Part shown: piece after piece, positions 49,005 through 60,850 of the stretch | How the letters are laid out: every line of letters starts with the position of its first letter | Position numbering within the stretch: the first letter of the stretch is position 1 | NCBI RefSeq assembly: GCF_945859685.1 | Contig: NC_079147.1 | Location: forward strand, 255,492,572-255,556,571 | Reading direction: 5' to 3' | DNA length: 64,000 nucleotides | DNA from: Eupeodes corollae | Lineage: Eukaryota > Arthropoda > Insecta > Diptera > Syrphidae | The notes under the pieces: generated by a model | Told to the model about the DNA's origin: nothing | The model's input: the letters and a program-made list of their open reading frames with translations, nothing else | Database searches by the model: none | Made by a program: the position numbers and the translations under genes

Positions 49005-52000
49005 TTTTTTGTCAGCAAACTTTCGGACCAGACTGGAGAAATGAATATTTTCTGCAATTTCATCTTCAATCGACAGCAAAGCCAAGCTTGTCAGCCTTGT
49101 TGACATACTTGACCACAGTCACTGGGTTAAAAGAATGCGAAAGGCGATCCAAATGTTTGGATATATTTCCTGAAAGTTGCGCTCCTTAATAAAATTCAAT
49201 ATTGGTGTTGTTTTAGTATCTTTGATATGATGTTGAATATTTAAAATCTTACAGCACAACAAATCTGCATTTATATCGGACTTTGAGTTAACTGTTTGTT
49301 TTGATATTATGCAGAAAGTTACATGTTTCCGAAAACTCTTTGACTTGCTGAAAACTTTCCATCGTAGATACAAGGATAGTATAAGCTTTTTGGGTTTTTT
49401 TAAATTCTAAACGCAAAAGTTCTGCTTTTCCTAGCTCTATGGTGCTTGATGGAGAGACCTCCCATAGTACTGAAGCTACTTGCAATCTTTTTGCTAAGTT
49501 TTTTCAAGCGAATTATAATATAGATATTATACCTAATATTGAAAACCTGTATAATGATATTACTTCTCAAGTTGATTTTAATGTGTTTTCTCTATCTGAT
49601 CAAGAGGTATTTGAAGGCTTAGTTTCTCTTGATGTTAATATAAAAGCTGGAGTAGATTTGATTCCTCCTCTTTTGATATCGGCATGTGCTGTTTCGCTTT
49701 GTAAAGGTCTAAAAATTATTTTTAATAAATCGCTCCATTCTGGGGTTTTTCTAGAAGAGTGAAAAATATCATCCATCAGCCCTATTTATAAAAGTGGTCT
49801 CAAGCACTTAATTAAGAACTATAGACCAATCTCAAAACTTTCAGCGATTCCAAAACTTTTTGAAAAGTTGGTGTTCAATAGACTTAGTTTCACGGTGAAA
49901 GACATAATATCTTCGAGACAGCATGGATTTTGTAGTGGTCGCTGCACTACTACGAATTTATGTCTGTTTACAACTTTTTGTTTATCTGCTTTGAAAAAAA
50001 GAATGCAGGTCGATGTTTTATACACAGATTTTGTGAAAGCGTTCGATAGAGTCCATCATAGACTTCTATTAAGAAAGTTGGAGAGGATGGGATTCAGATT
50101 CGGTTTTCTTAAATGGTTAGAATCTTATTTGTCAAATCGAACACAGATTGTTAAAATCGAAGGCAATCAATCCTTTTTTATTGAAGTCTTATCAGGACTG
50201 CCTCAGGGAAGTCATTTGGGACCCCTCCTTTTCAATCTTTTCGTCAATGATATTCCGAACGGTCTACAATTCTCTAATTGTTTGATGTTCGCAGATGACT
50301 TAAAACTTTATTCCCAAATTTCTTCAGTTGAAAACTGTGTTAACTTTCAAAAAGATATAGATGCGTTTTTTAATTGGTGTAAATATAATCATCTCGAGCT
50401 TAATATCTCTAAATGTAAAATATTTAGAGCTTCTCCTACAACACCTAAAGTGCTGTTCAGTTACAGTCTTGGCAATGAAAGTCTTTCAACCGTGAGTGAA
50501 ATAGAGGACCTTGGTGTTATTTTTGCCACTAAGTTTTCTTTTTCTGAACCCATACATTTTATTATTTCGAAAGCGAATTCTTTGCTAGGTTTTTTAAAAC
50601 GCAACACGGGGGTATTTAAAGATAGTTATACTCTGAAAACGATTTACATATCTTTAATATTACCCATACTGGAATACTGTTGTGTTATTTGGTCTCCTTT
50701 TTATCAAAATTCCTCAGACAGGATCGAAAATATTCAAAGAAGATTCACGCGCTTTGCTTTAAGGAATTTCAGGTGGTCAGATGGTTTTCCCAATTATGGT
50801 TCTAGGTGCGCACTGATAGCTTTAAAATCTTTAAAAAGCCGTAGAGATACCCTTGGGGCTTTTTTTATCAAGGACATACTTAATGGTAAAATAAAATCTC
50901 CGGACTTACTAGCTCTTATATCTTTTTATGTTCCTGAGGGACATCTAAGAAATAGGGATGTTCTCTTTTTGATTTCTAGTCACAGGACGAACTATGGACT
51001 TAATGAACCCATAACTCGTAATTTGTCTCTTTTTAATTTAATTCATAGTGAAGTCGACCTTCAAATGAATAGGGATATGTTTAAGAGTATTGCTTTAAAC
51101 TTTTTTAATGATGTATAGTGATAAATTATAATTTAATTGTAGTCAACGGATTATGTATCCATTGATGAATAAAGAAATAATAAATGATAGTATCTATTAG
51201 AGCGTTAAAAAATTCGACTTCAAACTCGGTTCTGTATCTGCAATCTGTTCATCAAGAGCATCTTTTCCCGGTCGGGCGTTTAATGCGTCTTAGTCTTGGT
51301 TATGGTTTAAAATGTGGTTACGTTTCAACTGCCTATGCTAATTATTTAGCTGTAACAAGAGCTTGAACAAAGCCTGACTGCCTATGTGTTTCGAAATAAG
51401 AACAACTGTTACTTACCATTCAAGTGAACGGGAGAAAGCTTATTTTTGGTGACTTACTTGCCTTGCTCACAACATTTAACTAAAAAAGTACGTCATACCA
51501 AACTACTAAGTCTTTTATTTGGTCTACCAAAGTGGTTGCTTCATGTGAAGTCACAGCATCGTTTTTGCAACTCTCTGCTAACGAAACCAAAGAATTGTGT
51601 GTTTCTAACTGTTGGTAGCTGACCGCTTTTACGCTCTCCACTCGATCCTCCAATCGGCTATGATTGCGAAGTACTTTGATTCCTTAATGCGTGAAATTAT
51701 AGTGGATACTACTTTTAATGCCATAGCTCTACCAGCTCATTTTGTACATTCTTTCCGCAATAGTGATCAGACAATTTGTGATTCATCGCCAGTTTGACAT
51801 GTTTTTCCATTATGAGACCCAACTTCGTGAACAATTGCAGAAGGCCCAAGAATTTCCTATTGTTTCTTGTAAATAACTTGTCCGATGATCTGTTGAAGCC
51901 CATGTTATTCTCCACCAATTACAAAGTTATGTTTATCAATCTTTGCACCACGTTTTTCCATCTTAATCTCTTCTTTGAAATAATCTTTTGCTCCTGTTTG

Positions 52001-52025
52001 TCAATTATTATACCAGACTTCAACC
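49005..52025 (-). mobile_element. hAT-superfamily transposase remnant, split by a LINE
   Basis: Minus-strand hAT transposase. From the 5' side: IIDKQEQKIISKKRLRWKNV, then MGFNRSS, FLGLLQLFTKLG and HYCGKNVQNELVEL (about 52,025-51,720); a degraded middle; EFEVEFFNALIDTI ending at 51,186. After the LINE insertion it resumes with LVSTMESFQQVKEFSETCNF (from 49,382) and the C-terminal dimerisation block LNFIKERNFQEIYPNIWIA, then LTSLALLSIEDEIAENIHF ending near 49,010. The LALLSIE motif is characteristic of hAT C-termini. Multiple stops; inactive. Confidence 0.8.
49383..51185 (+). mobile_element. LINE L7 inserted in hAT, RT frame with a single stop
   Basis: 5'-truncated non-LTR element bounded by an exact 8-bp duplication, GATAGTAT (49,375-49,382 and 51,186-51,193). 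One frame runs from 49,385 (FWVFLNSKRKSSAFPSSM) to the stop at 51,118, broken only by TGA at 49,760-49,762 in the position of a conserved Trp (LEE-stop-KIS). RT motifs: NYRPISKLSAIPKLFEKLV, VLYTDFVKAFDRVHHR, GLPQGSHLGPLLFNLFVNDI and MFADDLKLY. The short 3' UTR ends in AATAAAGAAATAATAAAT. Youngest of this LINE group in the window. Confidence 0.88.
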
Positions 52026-52029
52026 TGCT

Positions 52030-52590
52030 GGTATACCCTAAAGGCATTGATTGCTCCCCATACCATTTAACCGCCTCGTTTGCTGTTTCGTTTTTCAAGA
52101 TACATTTTTTTCGTTCTTAAATCATGGAAATATTTGCTATATTCAACATGTCCGTCGAAATTAAATTTTTATCGTAAAATCACAAATTTAAGGCGCTGCT
52201 GGCTCCTACGTGCAGCATTCAATGGTGTTTTTTTTTTTCATTTTTTGGTGTCGTATATGATCTGCCTTTTGTATCAACCGAGCAACAGTCGATCTGCTAG
52301 CATTTACCCCACCTTTTCTTGAATTTACTTATGAAAAGCCTTGAATTTAAAGAATGTCTCACTATCGCCCGCTTTTCCTAAAATTATGCGGCTTTCTTGA
52401 GACTTCCTTTTTTTCCATACATCTCTGGGTCAAATTGTATACCAAACTTCTTCTTATTTCGCTGGCTAAAAAACTGATTGTTTTGGCGAGATCCGAGATC
52501 AAGAAGCTCAAATTTGGCCTATTTCCTCCTTGGTTAGACCCTTACCTCTACCCATACTTGATTCTATCAAATAAATACTCGTATTAAGCT
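52030..52590 (-). mobile_element. Tc1-like transposase remnant
   Basis: Minus-strand scraps in order: MGRGKGLTKEEIGQI (52,560 region), KFNFDGHVEYSKYFHDLRTK, MYLEKRNSKRGG and MVWGAIN. These match the N-terminal HTH start and the central KFNLDGPDG...VMVWGAIS-type block of Tc1/Tc3-like transposases. The element stops against the hAT remnant at about 52,030. Confidence 0.65.
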
Positions 52591-53032
52591 CCCAAACAAT
52601 CAGAATATCATTTTATCAGATTTGAAACACGCTTAAAGGTTAACTTATCTACCTACTTGGGTTATCAATTGGTCCAAAACCATAACCAATTCAATTAAAA
52701 AAATCAAAAATTCCGAATTTTGGGCATCACGAATCACGTTAGCAATATTAAAATTGTAGCCGAAATAATCATGCTATGCGATCCTGATGATGGCTTTATT
52801 GGAAATGGTTTTTACAAGACCGTTGAATAAGAGAGTGCAGAATGTCGGCGGGAATACTTTTTTTTCAACAATAACTTTGCAGATATTTAATTTATACCAT
52901 TGCAAAATAGGAATACCAGTGACTGTGACTTAGATTTTGGCACAAAATATTTAAATTTTCGAGAGTTGGTTAACAGTTTCCAATTTTTGGTTTGTTTTTT
53001 GAAAACTTTCTTTATTATAAATTACTAAAATG
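52591..53032. other. Non-coding spacer
   Basis: AT-rich; nothing recognised. Confidence 0.35.
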
Positions 53033-54297
53033 TCTTTCTATAGGAAGTTTTTGTAATAGGTCCGATTTGTCGAATTGAAAATGTTGACATTTCTCGACGT
53101 TTCAAGGTCCCCAGAGTGAAAATAAAAGATTTTAAGATGTATGTATGTGCGTCCGTGGTTACGTACGTTCGCGATGATTTGTTTGAAGTCCATAGCTCAA
53201 GAACCAGTAAGGATATTGACTTCAAATAAATGTTGTTATACAGATAATAATGCAAAAAGGACTCGCACAAAAATTGAGTGGGTGGTTATTTTACCATAGC
53301 AACTTTAAAACAGGATGAAAATTTTAGTTAAACCAAAATATCTCACGAACCAATAACTCTAGCCACTTGAATTTAATTTCATATTTTATATTGTAACGTG
53401 ATACCAAAACTATATTTTTAGAAAAAAACTCCAATTAACGGTTTTTTTATAAATCAAAAAAAAATGAAAAAAATATTTGTCACTTCGAATATTTTACAAA
53501 CAAAAAATGAGTTCATCTCCAAAATAATTGTATGCAACGAAGACTAACGTTTTTAATATCTGGTAAAATTTTTAGAAGAATGGAATTGATAGCTTTTTTA
53601 CAAAAAATGAAAAGATAAACAAAACATTACTAAAAGCTGGTAAAAAATGATTTTCAACTCAAATATCTTTTCAAAAATTTAAGATAATGGCTTCAAATTA
53701 ACTTAATCTTATTAGAAATATTATTTTCAACATACAATAATATTTTGGAAAAATTGAATTGACAGTTTTTTTACAAAAAATAAAAACCAAAAAAAAAACA
53801 TTACTAAAAGTTGGTAAAAATTTACTTTCGACTAAAATATCTTTTCATAAATTGAAAGTATTGGCTTCAAACTAGTTTTATCTCACAGAAAATATTGTTT
53901 TCGACATTCAGAAAATCTTTTATAAAAATCCAACAGTCATGTTTTTATAAAAAATGAAAATCTACAAAAAATAGTACGCAAGATTGGTAAAAATCGATGT
54001 TCGGTTCTCGGTATCTTGGTTCTCATTCATTTGATTTGTATTTATTTATAAGAAATAAACGTTTAAAAATTGGTAAAAATGGTTTTCGACTAAAAATATC
54101 AGTAACAAAAAAAAAATTTGAAATAAAACTATTTTATCATATGCAATATATTGTTATTAATTTTTAATTTCTTTAGAATAATTCAAGTAACAACTTTTTT
54201 AACAAAACTCAATAACCTAGAATACTTTTAAGCACGACAAATCGACAGACGAGATGGGAAGCTATCAGTGCGGATCGTATCAATGCCTCTTTTTTTT
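53033..54297 (-). repeat. Element X, copy 4
   Basis: The hairpin end is CTTTCTATAGGAAG at 53,033, with one arm mutated; the GAGGC end is ...CGTATCAATGCCTC near 54,291. Internal units recur around 53,455, 53,585 and 53,765, each with GACAG or GATAG followed by a T-run and ACAAAAAAT. More diverged than copies 1-3. Confidence 0.7.
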
Positions 54298-55195
54298 GCA
54301 TAGAATACAAATGAAATAATCATGCAGCGGTTATAAGCTTAATGATTTTTACATTAAGACACTATTGTGGGGTACATACTTAAGCAAAGAATGTTTAACC
54401 CTTGAACACAATCTTCTATTTACTTTAAGAAAACCAATTTAAAATAACATTATTGATCGATGTAAAAAAAAGATGAAAAACAAGTATTTTTCTGAAAAAA
54501 TAATTAGAATTTTAGTACACACACGTTCTTATCAAAAGATCAAATAATTGTTTTATAATTGACCGAACATCTGTTTTACTAATTTTCTACTGGTAAACAA
54601 AACACTTCTCCAGCTTATAGGTATATTGATCTTTAGCAGTCTGTGAAACTAGTTTTCTTTTATTACTGGCTATTTGTTCATTTGTTAGTATTTTATTAAT
54701 TTATTTGATTTGATGAAATAAGGGACTTTTAGGGGGTTTATAAAATAAAAAATATTTATTAGATTTTAGAAATCCAGCAATTTCTAAGAAAAACTCTATT
54801 TATATTTCTGGTTAAAAGTATGTTAATATTTTTATCCGACTTTAAAAAATAATTAAAGTTTCCACCCGGGCTAATCTTCTTAAAATTGAAAGACTGAAAG
54901 ATACGTTTTAAATAAATACAAAAACTCACAAAAGGAAGAACGTTTTTAGTTAGTTTTCCTACATTTACTTTGAGATAAACAAAAAAGATAAGCTAAATAT
55001 AATTATTTCGTTATAAATTATAATTTTTATCATTTTACAAAATAAATTTATACAACCGCTTAAAAGCATGCGACACAGGTAGATATTTGAAATTATATAA
55101 TTAATGTTTGTTTTATTTATTTTTTAAACGTGAACCCATATTGTCTCACAAACATGTATAATATGTGATAGCCCGTCATCAATAGCAAATTAAAA
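54298..55195. other. Upstream region of the small secreted-peptide gene
   Basis: AT-rich. It contains AGATAAGC (about 54,988), a GATA-type motif, and GGGACTTTTA (about 54,723), weakly like an insect NF-kappaB site. Both are too short to support a claim of regulation. Confidence 0.3.
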
Positions 55196-55203
55196 TATAA
55201 AAG
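55196..55203 (+). promoter_or_regulatory. TATA box of the secreted-peptide gene
   Basis: TATAAAAG lies 81 bp before the ATG. About 23 bp downstream is TGTCAGA, resembling an insect initiator, which places a start site near 55,220 and a 5' UTR of about 57 nt. Confidence 0.65.
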
Positions 55204-55276
55204 CTAGGCATTCTCTGTCAGAATGCTTACTTAGAATCTTGTTTTCGTCAGGGTACAATTAAAGTTTAAAACAACA

Positions 55277-55654
55277 ATGAAGTTCTTATTATCAATCTTG
55301 GTAGCATTTTTGATGATAGTTGCTTATTTTGACACTTGCTCAGCAGGTTAAGTTTAATTGAACTGAACTTAATGTTTGTCTTGTTTTTATTACTATCTAT
55401 ATTTGTTTACTTTAGTTACTGAGCCAGTTTGTGGTTATGTCAACACTGAAGGAAAAATGATCTTCCTCAAGTACTTCCCAGGAATTAATGAAGGCCAAGA
55501 CTATTCAGAAGTTGGGGCTGATGGTAAATGCACAAAAGTAACATGTCAATCGGATTATACTCTTAAGACTGAGGAGTAAGTTTTGGATAACTAGCTTAAT
55601 TATCAAATAATGAAATTAATTATGAATTATGTTTGTTTCCATTTCAGGTGTTAA
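55277..55654 (+). CDS. Small secreted four-cysteine peptide, 78 aa, three exons
   Basis: Exons 55277-55346, 55416-55575 and 55648-55654; introns 69 and 71-72 nt with GT/AG borders. The last exon supplies only the final Cys and stop (GAG TGT TAA). Residues 1-23 form a signal peptide (hydrophobic core then DTCSA, cleavage likely after Ala-23). The mature chain of about 55 aa is acidic, with Cys at mature positions 6, 39, 44 and 55. The block EVGADGKCTKVTC resembles the middle of single-domain von Willebrand type C (SVWC) peptides, but those usually have eight cysteines, so this would be a reduced form or another family. Supported by the TATA box and AATAAA at 55,693. Function unknown; no partner gene nearby. 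Confidence 0.82.
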
Positions 55655-55698
55655 TTAAACGTTCATAAGTTGAGGAAATTTGACTTTTTATTAATAAA

Positions 55699-56399
55699 AT
55701 TCTATTGAATAAAAAATAATTTATGTCATTTTTTGACGTAACTATCGTTTGTGACTCAATTCTTTTTGTTTGTGAAGTAAGTGGTCAATTCCTAAATTGA
55801 GTCGGCTTTTTTCTGAATACTCGTCGTGATATAACTTAGTTGCCATAATATTACATTTGGAGCTTCAATCTTTGGAACCACTGATGTGGTTAAGCTTTTC
55901 CCAAAAAAAGGAAGTTTAATTCTTGTGACGAACACCGTGACACTTTTCTTATTTTGAAATAGATAAGGCTCGGAAATACCAATATTGCTTGATGAAATGA
56001 TATACTCGTATTATAGATTGCGTGTGCTTTTTTAAGGGCATATTCTAAACAAGAAGATCTTTTACAATGATGTACTCTTGCGTCAGAATCACGAGCACAA
56101 AGAGATCTCGGTGGCCGATTGTGACCACATCTTCATTAAACAATAACTGCTCAAAAAGCAGACTATTCAAAATAAAACTTCTTATTTGAATAACTTGAGT
56201 TTTGAATCGAAATTTAAGCACTTTCCTCGCCGTCGTAAAATGTTAAACCTCACCCTTTATGTTGACAGCATAAAGCCATTAGAAACTTTGACAATGCTGA
56301 AACATACAAAGATCGATAGATAGATAGATATATATATAATTTTATTTTCAAAAAAATTAGTATTGTTGGCTTAAAATTAGTTTTGACAATAACCTTAAG
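55699..56399. other. Non-coding spacer with a GATA microsatellite
   Basis: No gene. A short (GATA)n/(TA)n tract lies at about 56,312-56,337. A minus-strand scrap near 56,100 vaguely recalls mariner-like transposase but is not convincing. Confidence 0.35.
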
Positions 56400-57835
56400 T
56401 TGCCTGTAAGGTTAAAAAAATCAGATGGCTTTCCAGTTAACTTCACTTACAAGAACCTTTCGTTAGATAAAACTTTTGATATCTGTAACGCTTTCGCAAC
56501 GAATTTCCGTTAGTCATTTGTTAATAGCCCTCAAGAAGTTGATGAAGTATATTTTCATAATCTTCACACTTTTTCGCAAACTAGCTGTAGTCACAAACCT
56601 GTGCTACAGAGTACCGTCCTTGATCTTTTATCTGCGTTGAATGATGACTGCTCAGCCGGTCCTGATGGTATTCCCCCGATAGTACTAAAAAAGTGTAGTA
56701 ATGCTTTAGTTGAACCCTTTACGTTTTTATTCAAACTTTCTCTAAAAACAGGCAAATTTCCCAGTATATGGAAGAAGTCATTTCTAACACCAATTTTTAA
56801 GAAAGGTAACAAGTCGGATATAAGCAACTACAGGCCCATTGCAAAGCTTTCTTGCATTCCTAAAGTATTTGAACAAGTTGTTTGTGAAAGCTTAGCATAT
56901 TTTAGTAAAAATATCATTTGCGAACAGCAACATGGTTTTGTGAAAAAAAGATCAACCGTTACTAATCTCCTCACATTCTCAAACATATGTTCATACGCTT
57001 TAGAAAGAGGTTATGAAGTTGACTGTATATACACTGACTTTTCTAAAGCTTTTGACCAACTTAGCCACGGCATCATTTGATCGTATTCTTTTACAAGCCG
57101 ACATTGATAGTTTCACATTTTGGTGTGGGAAGAATAGCCTTTCAACCCTTTAACGTGTTTGACTACTGTATATCACAGCAAAAACTCTGTCATTTAAAGA
57201 TTAAGGTGTACATTTCTGTTGCAACTTAGAGTTTACACATCACATTAATTTTATTGTTAGTAAGGCAAGTTCTATGCTTGGTTTTATAAAACACTGGGCA
57301 AAGGAGTTAAATGATCCCTATGTTACCCTTTCTTTGTATAATTGCCATGTTCGTCCTCATCTTGAATATGCTTCGCAGGTATGGACTCCCTATTACGAAA
57401 TTCATAGAAAATCGTATTGAATCAATTCAACATAATTTCATTCGCTTTGCCCTATAAAAGGTCTTCCTTGGGAAGATCCCTATGATCTGCCTCCCTATGA
57501 ACATCGTATTCTACTTCTTCAAATGAAATCTCTTCATCAGAGGCGTGTTAATAATGACTTAGTATTTTTTCATCAACTCATTAATGGTGAAATTGATGCA
57601 CCTTATTTGCTTTCTTGTGTACATTTGAAGTACCGGTCGGAACTCATCACCTGCGCACATTTGATTTAATACATATTGACTTCCATAGAACTAACTATGG
57701 GGAGAATGAAGCTTTAAGTCGAATGAGCATTTTATATAACTTAAACTGTTCATCGATAGATTTCAATTTAAATAAGGTGGGATTAAAATCATTGTTTAGA
57801 ACCAGTGCTCCACTATCGTAAACGTTCTCATTTTA
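56400..57835 (+). mobile_element. LINE L8 remnant
   Basis: RT blocks at 56,601-57,080: CSAGPDGIPPIVLKKCSNAL, NISNYRPIAKL-like and CIYTDFSKAFDQL. An internal deletion follows that removes the catalytic box, so the reading goes straight to ILLQADIDSFTFWCGKNSLS. The C-terminal blocks are out of frame (MLGFIKHWAKELNDPYVT, PHLEYASQVW, PPYEHRILLLQMKSLHQRR, RTNYGENEALSRM). Same group as L6 and L7. Confidence 0.75.
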
Positions 57836-58092
57836 TTTTTTGTTCTGTAATATAAATGCTAATTTTGTTTTGTATTTTGTGCGTGTGTTAGGCTATATTT
57901 GTATTATTTTTTACTAACAACTAACACATGCACTTATGATGAGCCTCTGATCGTAGTTTGACGCTTGCTATAAGCTTACTACTTTCTGAAATTCTGAAGT
58001 GTAATAAATATTTTATGAAAATTCATTTATAATAAGATTGCGATATTTAATTGATGCTTTTAAAAAGTAATATAAGTTTGAGTAGCAGTAGT

Positions 58093-58401
58093 ACCCGTGG
58101 CATGATGGTTAGTGCGTTGGACTGTCATGCAAGGGGTCTTGGGTTCAATCCCTGCCTGTGCCAAACTTAATTTAAAAAAAATAATTTTCGCGGGTACTGC
58201 CTCTTGCGAGGAATTGACAAATCCTTCAAGAGTAATTCTTGTCATGAAAAAATGCTTTCTCAAACTAGCCGTTCGGATTCGACATGAAATTGTAGGTCCC
58301 CTCCATTCCTGACAACATTACTCGCACACAGGAATGGTTAAGAGTTGTAAGTCACTAGGCCCTGGTTCACAACGGACTGTTGCGCCACCCCATTTGATTT
58401 G
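58093..58401 (+). mobile_element. tRNA-derived SINE, complete copy
   Basis: Best-preserved SINE, 309 bp, with a 9-bp duplication AGCAGTAGT on both sides (58,084-58,092 and 58,402-58,410). Removing it restores the Z2 LINE frame across the site. The head is tRNA-like: A-box region TGGCATGATGGTTAGTGCG, B-box GGTTCAATCCC, and GTGGCA/TGCCA able to pair. The body includes CGGGTACTGCCTCTTGCGAGG and AGAGTTGTAAGTCACTAGGC. It ends GCGCCACCCCATTTGATTT, not in a long A-tail. Confidence 0.9.
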
Positions 58402-59249
58402 AGCAGTAGTCATTAAGAATGTTGAGAAGTTGAGAATAAGAAAGCATGCCGCTGCCAAAAAATTTTTTCCTGTAAGTTTTGAATACCGGGCAGGTTCCAA
58501 TAAAGTGCATGGTATTTTCCGATTCATCCATATTACATAATGTACATATTCCATCTGTATCTCCTTGGAAGGCTCTTCCATTGATATTAAGGAGCCCGCA
58601 GTGTGCTTTAAAAATTATGGAAATCATATCACGTGAGTTGGAGTACATCAAGTTGCAATATTCATCGTCATATTGAAACTGTGTCGCACTAACTGTAAAT
58701 TCAGTCCAGTGTTTTTCTTTTATTTTCAGTAAAAGAATGTTATGTAAGCTGGGCCATTCAAGTAGATTGATTCATGCCTAAAGAAAAATCCAACGAACAT
58801 CCATGGAAAAGTTCCAACCATTCCTTAGCCCAAAAGATTTTCTTGTTTATAATGGCTATCGAAAAATTTAGGTTTAGGGACGTTAAAAAAACCCTTCGGT
58901 AAGCCTGTTTCAATGTGCATAGCATTATTATTATTATTTCGACTAGGTTGTATTCTCGGTATCCTCAAACTTGAGCACAGTACAACATAATAGCTTTTGA
59001 GGCGGGATTGTATATTTTGAACTTTGTTGAGTGTTGGACGGTATTGTCTCACAGCAGTCTCTACCACGTTGCATAGATGGAATTTTTAGATGCTTCCAAT
59101 CTGTTTGCTCATTCCAAGACATGTTGTAATTAAACACTACGCCAAAATATTTGCATTGATTAGACACCTTTATTTCTGAATTATTGTAAAACCATTTTTC
59201 GCACGCTGCTCTTCTTCCGCCATTGCGAAATATTACCTACTATTTCCGA

Positions 59250-59690
59250 CTTACCTACTTACTTACTTACTAAAGGTGGCGCTACAGTCCGGGACGGACC
59301 TGGGCCTCAACCAACATGTGTCTCCAGCCAACTCGGTCCCTAGCTAGCTGTCTCCAGTTTCGCACGCCAAGTTGGTTGAGGTCCTCTCCCACCTGGGTGC
59401 GCCACCTGAGTCGTGGTCTTCCTCTATTGCACCATCCCTCGAGATTGGGTTCGAAGACCTTCCGGGCTGAAGCGTTGATGTCCATTCGCTCTACATGACC
59501 CAGCTACCTAAGCCGTTGGACTTTAATTGTACTAACTAGGTCAGTGTCGCTGTACAGCCCGCACAGTTCGTCTTTACTTCTCAATTGCCTTCTTAGTACA
59601 AAGAAGGAGTGATTTGCAAGAGTTATTCTTCGTTTGATTTCAGCGCTGGTGTCGTTGTTTGTGTTAGCGGTGCTTACGTAGACAAAGTCC
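59250..59690 (-). mobile_element. RTE LINE 3' fragment with TAAG-repeat tail
   Basis: The minus strand encodes EIKRRITLANHSFF, DELCGLYSDTDLV, HVERMDINASARKVFE, NRGRPRLRWRTQVGEDLNQL and GVRNWRQLARDRVGW. It then ends CTGTAGCGCCACCTTTAGTAAG followed by TAAG/TAGG repeats at 59,250-59,270. This is the typical RTE C-terminus and microsatellite-like tail. It is 5' truncated and inserted in LINE Z2 between LEINLDK and the next RT block. Confidence 0.8.
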
Positions 59691-60850
59691 CACTTATCAA
59701 GATTTATTTCAAGATTCCATTAAATGCAGTAAGTCTTAAAACCCTCAATTAGCTGTTGCAAATTGGAAGGTACAGTATCGTCCGCATATAAAAGGGCGTT
59801 AATTTGAAGATCGTCTAAAACAATACCGATTGGAAGTGCCGTATGAAGATCATTTTAAAACAGAACGAAAAGAAGAAAGCTTTGCACACATGATCGATGA
59901 AAAAAGCGTAGAGTTTATTCTTTTTTCCGAGTTGAAGTTGAATTATCCATGAAAGATTATAAACTGGGTCCAAAGTAGAATAGTTGGTCCTACATGGAGC
60001 TTGAAATTCATTGATGATGTTGTTTTTTCTAACCAGTCTGTTCAAGAGAACTGTATTAAACAGCTTATATAGCATATCCAGAAATGGGAGTCCTCTATTG
60101 TTTGACACAACATTGTATCTCCATTATTGAACAGTGGGTATATAATGGATTTTTTGAAAGATGACGGTAGCGTTGCAGTTTCAAGAATCTCAGTGAATAA
60201 CTTCTGTATTTCTTCAATAAGAGATGGACATGCTATTTTATAAAATTTATACGGTATTCCATCAAAACCAGAAGTTTTCAAATCTTTTGATGAAGATATA
60301 GCAGAATATATCTCGTGCAGTTCAATGGGGTAATCTAACTCTGGAACATGTCGCTGAGGAAGAGCGTATGAGATACTAACTGAATCATTTAATTACGAGA
60401 GTAAGCTTTCAAAATGCATTTTAAATTCATTTACTATTATTGACGTTGTGGTTTTAATCGACTGTCCGCGTATTTGCTTAGCAACCTTTCAGAACTCTGG
60501 GGCCGAATGAACATATTCAAGACTCCTAGTAAGGTTAACGAAATAAGCTTGTTTTTTAGTTTTGCATAAAATCCTATATTTTTTGTTGACATCATAGTAG
60601 CTTCTACGACATGTTTCCAGGTTCAGTTTTCTGAAGGATTAAAGGTGTTTAAGAGCATTTTTCCTGACCATAAAATAAGCTTAATTAAACCAAGGTTTAT
60701 TTGGCTCGAACTTAACATTTTGTGGCATGGGAGCTCCATTTGCTTCATAAATATAGCTTTTTATTGCTTTGCATCGTTCTTCAATTGAATCTGTTGGTAT
60801 TATGAAGGAGGGGAAACATAGAAAGTGTGACCACTATCATTGGAATGTTC

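Larger units (their letters stand above)
58010..60850 (-). mobile_element. LINE Z2 remnant, interrupted by a SINE and an RTE fragment
   Basis: Minus-strand relative of LINE Z1. In order: EPNKPWFN linker (about 60,700), TSGFDGIPYKFYKIACPSL (about 60,270), KLYAFFIDHVCKAF, LLYADDTV (catalytic box, about 59,790), WNLEINLDK, then an RTE insertion, FRNGGRRAACEKWFYNN, NQCKYFGVVFN, and a C-terminal CTLCNMDESENTMHFIGTC (about 58,530). The SINE follows, then the C-terminal end YSNLYYFLKASIKYR finishing near 58,035. Many stops and frameshifts. Confidence 0.78.

Noticed and set aside
49383..49485. Minus-strand frame ELGKAELLRLEFKK as part of the hAT protein
   Set aside because: The 8-bp duplication places the LINE start at 49,383, so this frame is the antisense of LINE codons.
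58097..58163. A genuine tRNA-Asp gene
   Set aside because: A- and B-boxes are present, but the D and anticodon stems pair poorly, and the unit continues into a repeated body with a target duplication, so it is a SINE head.
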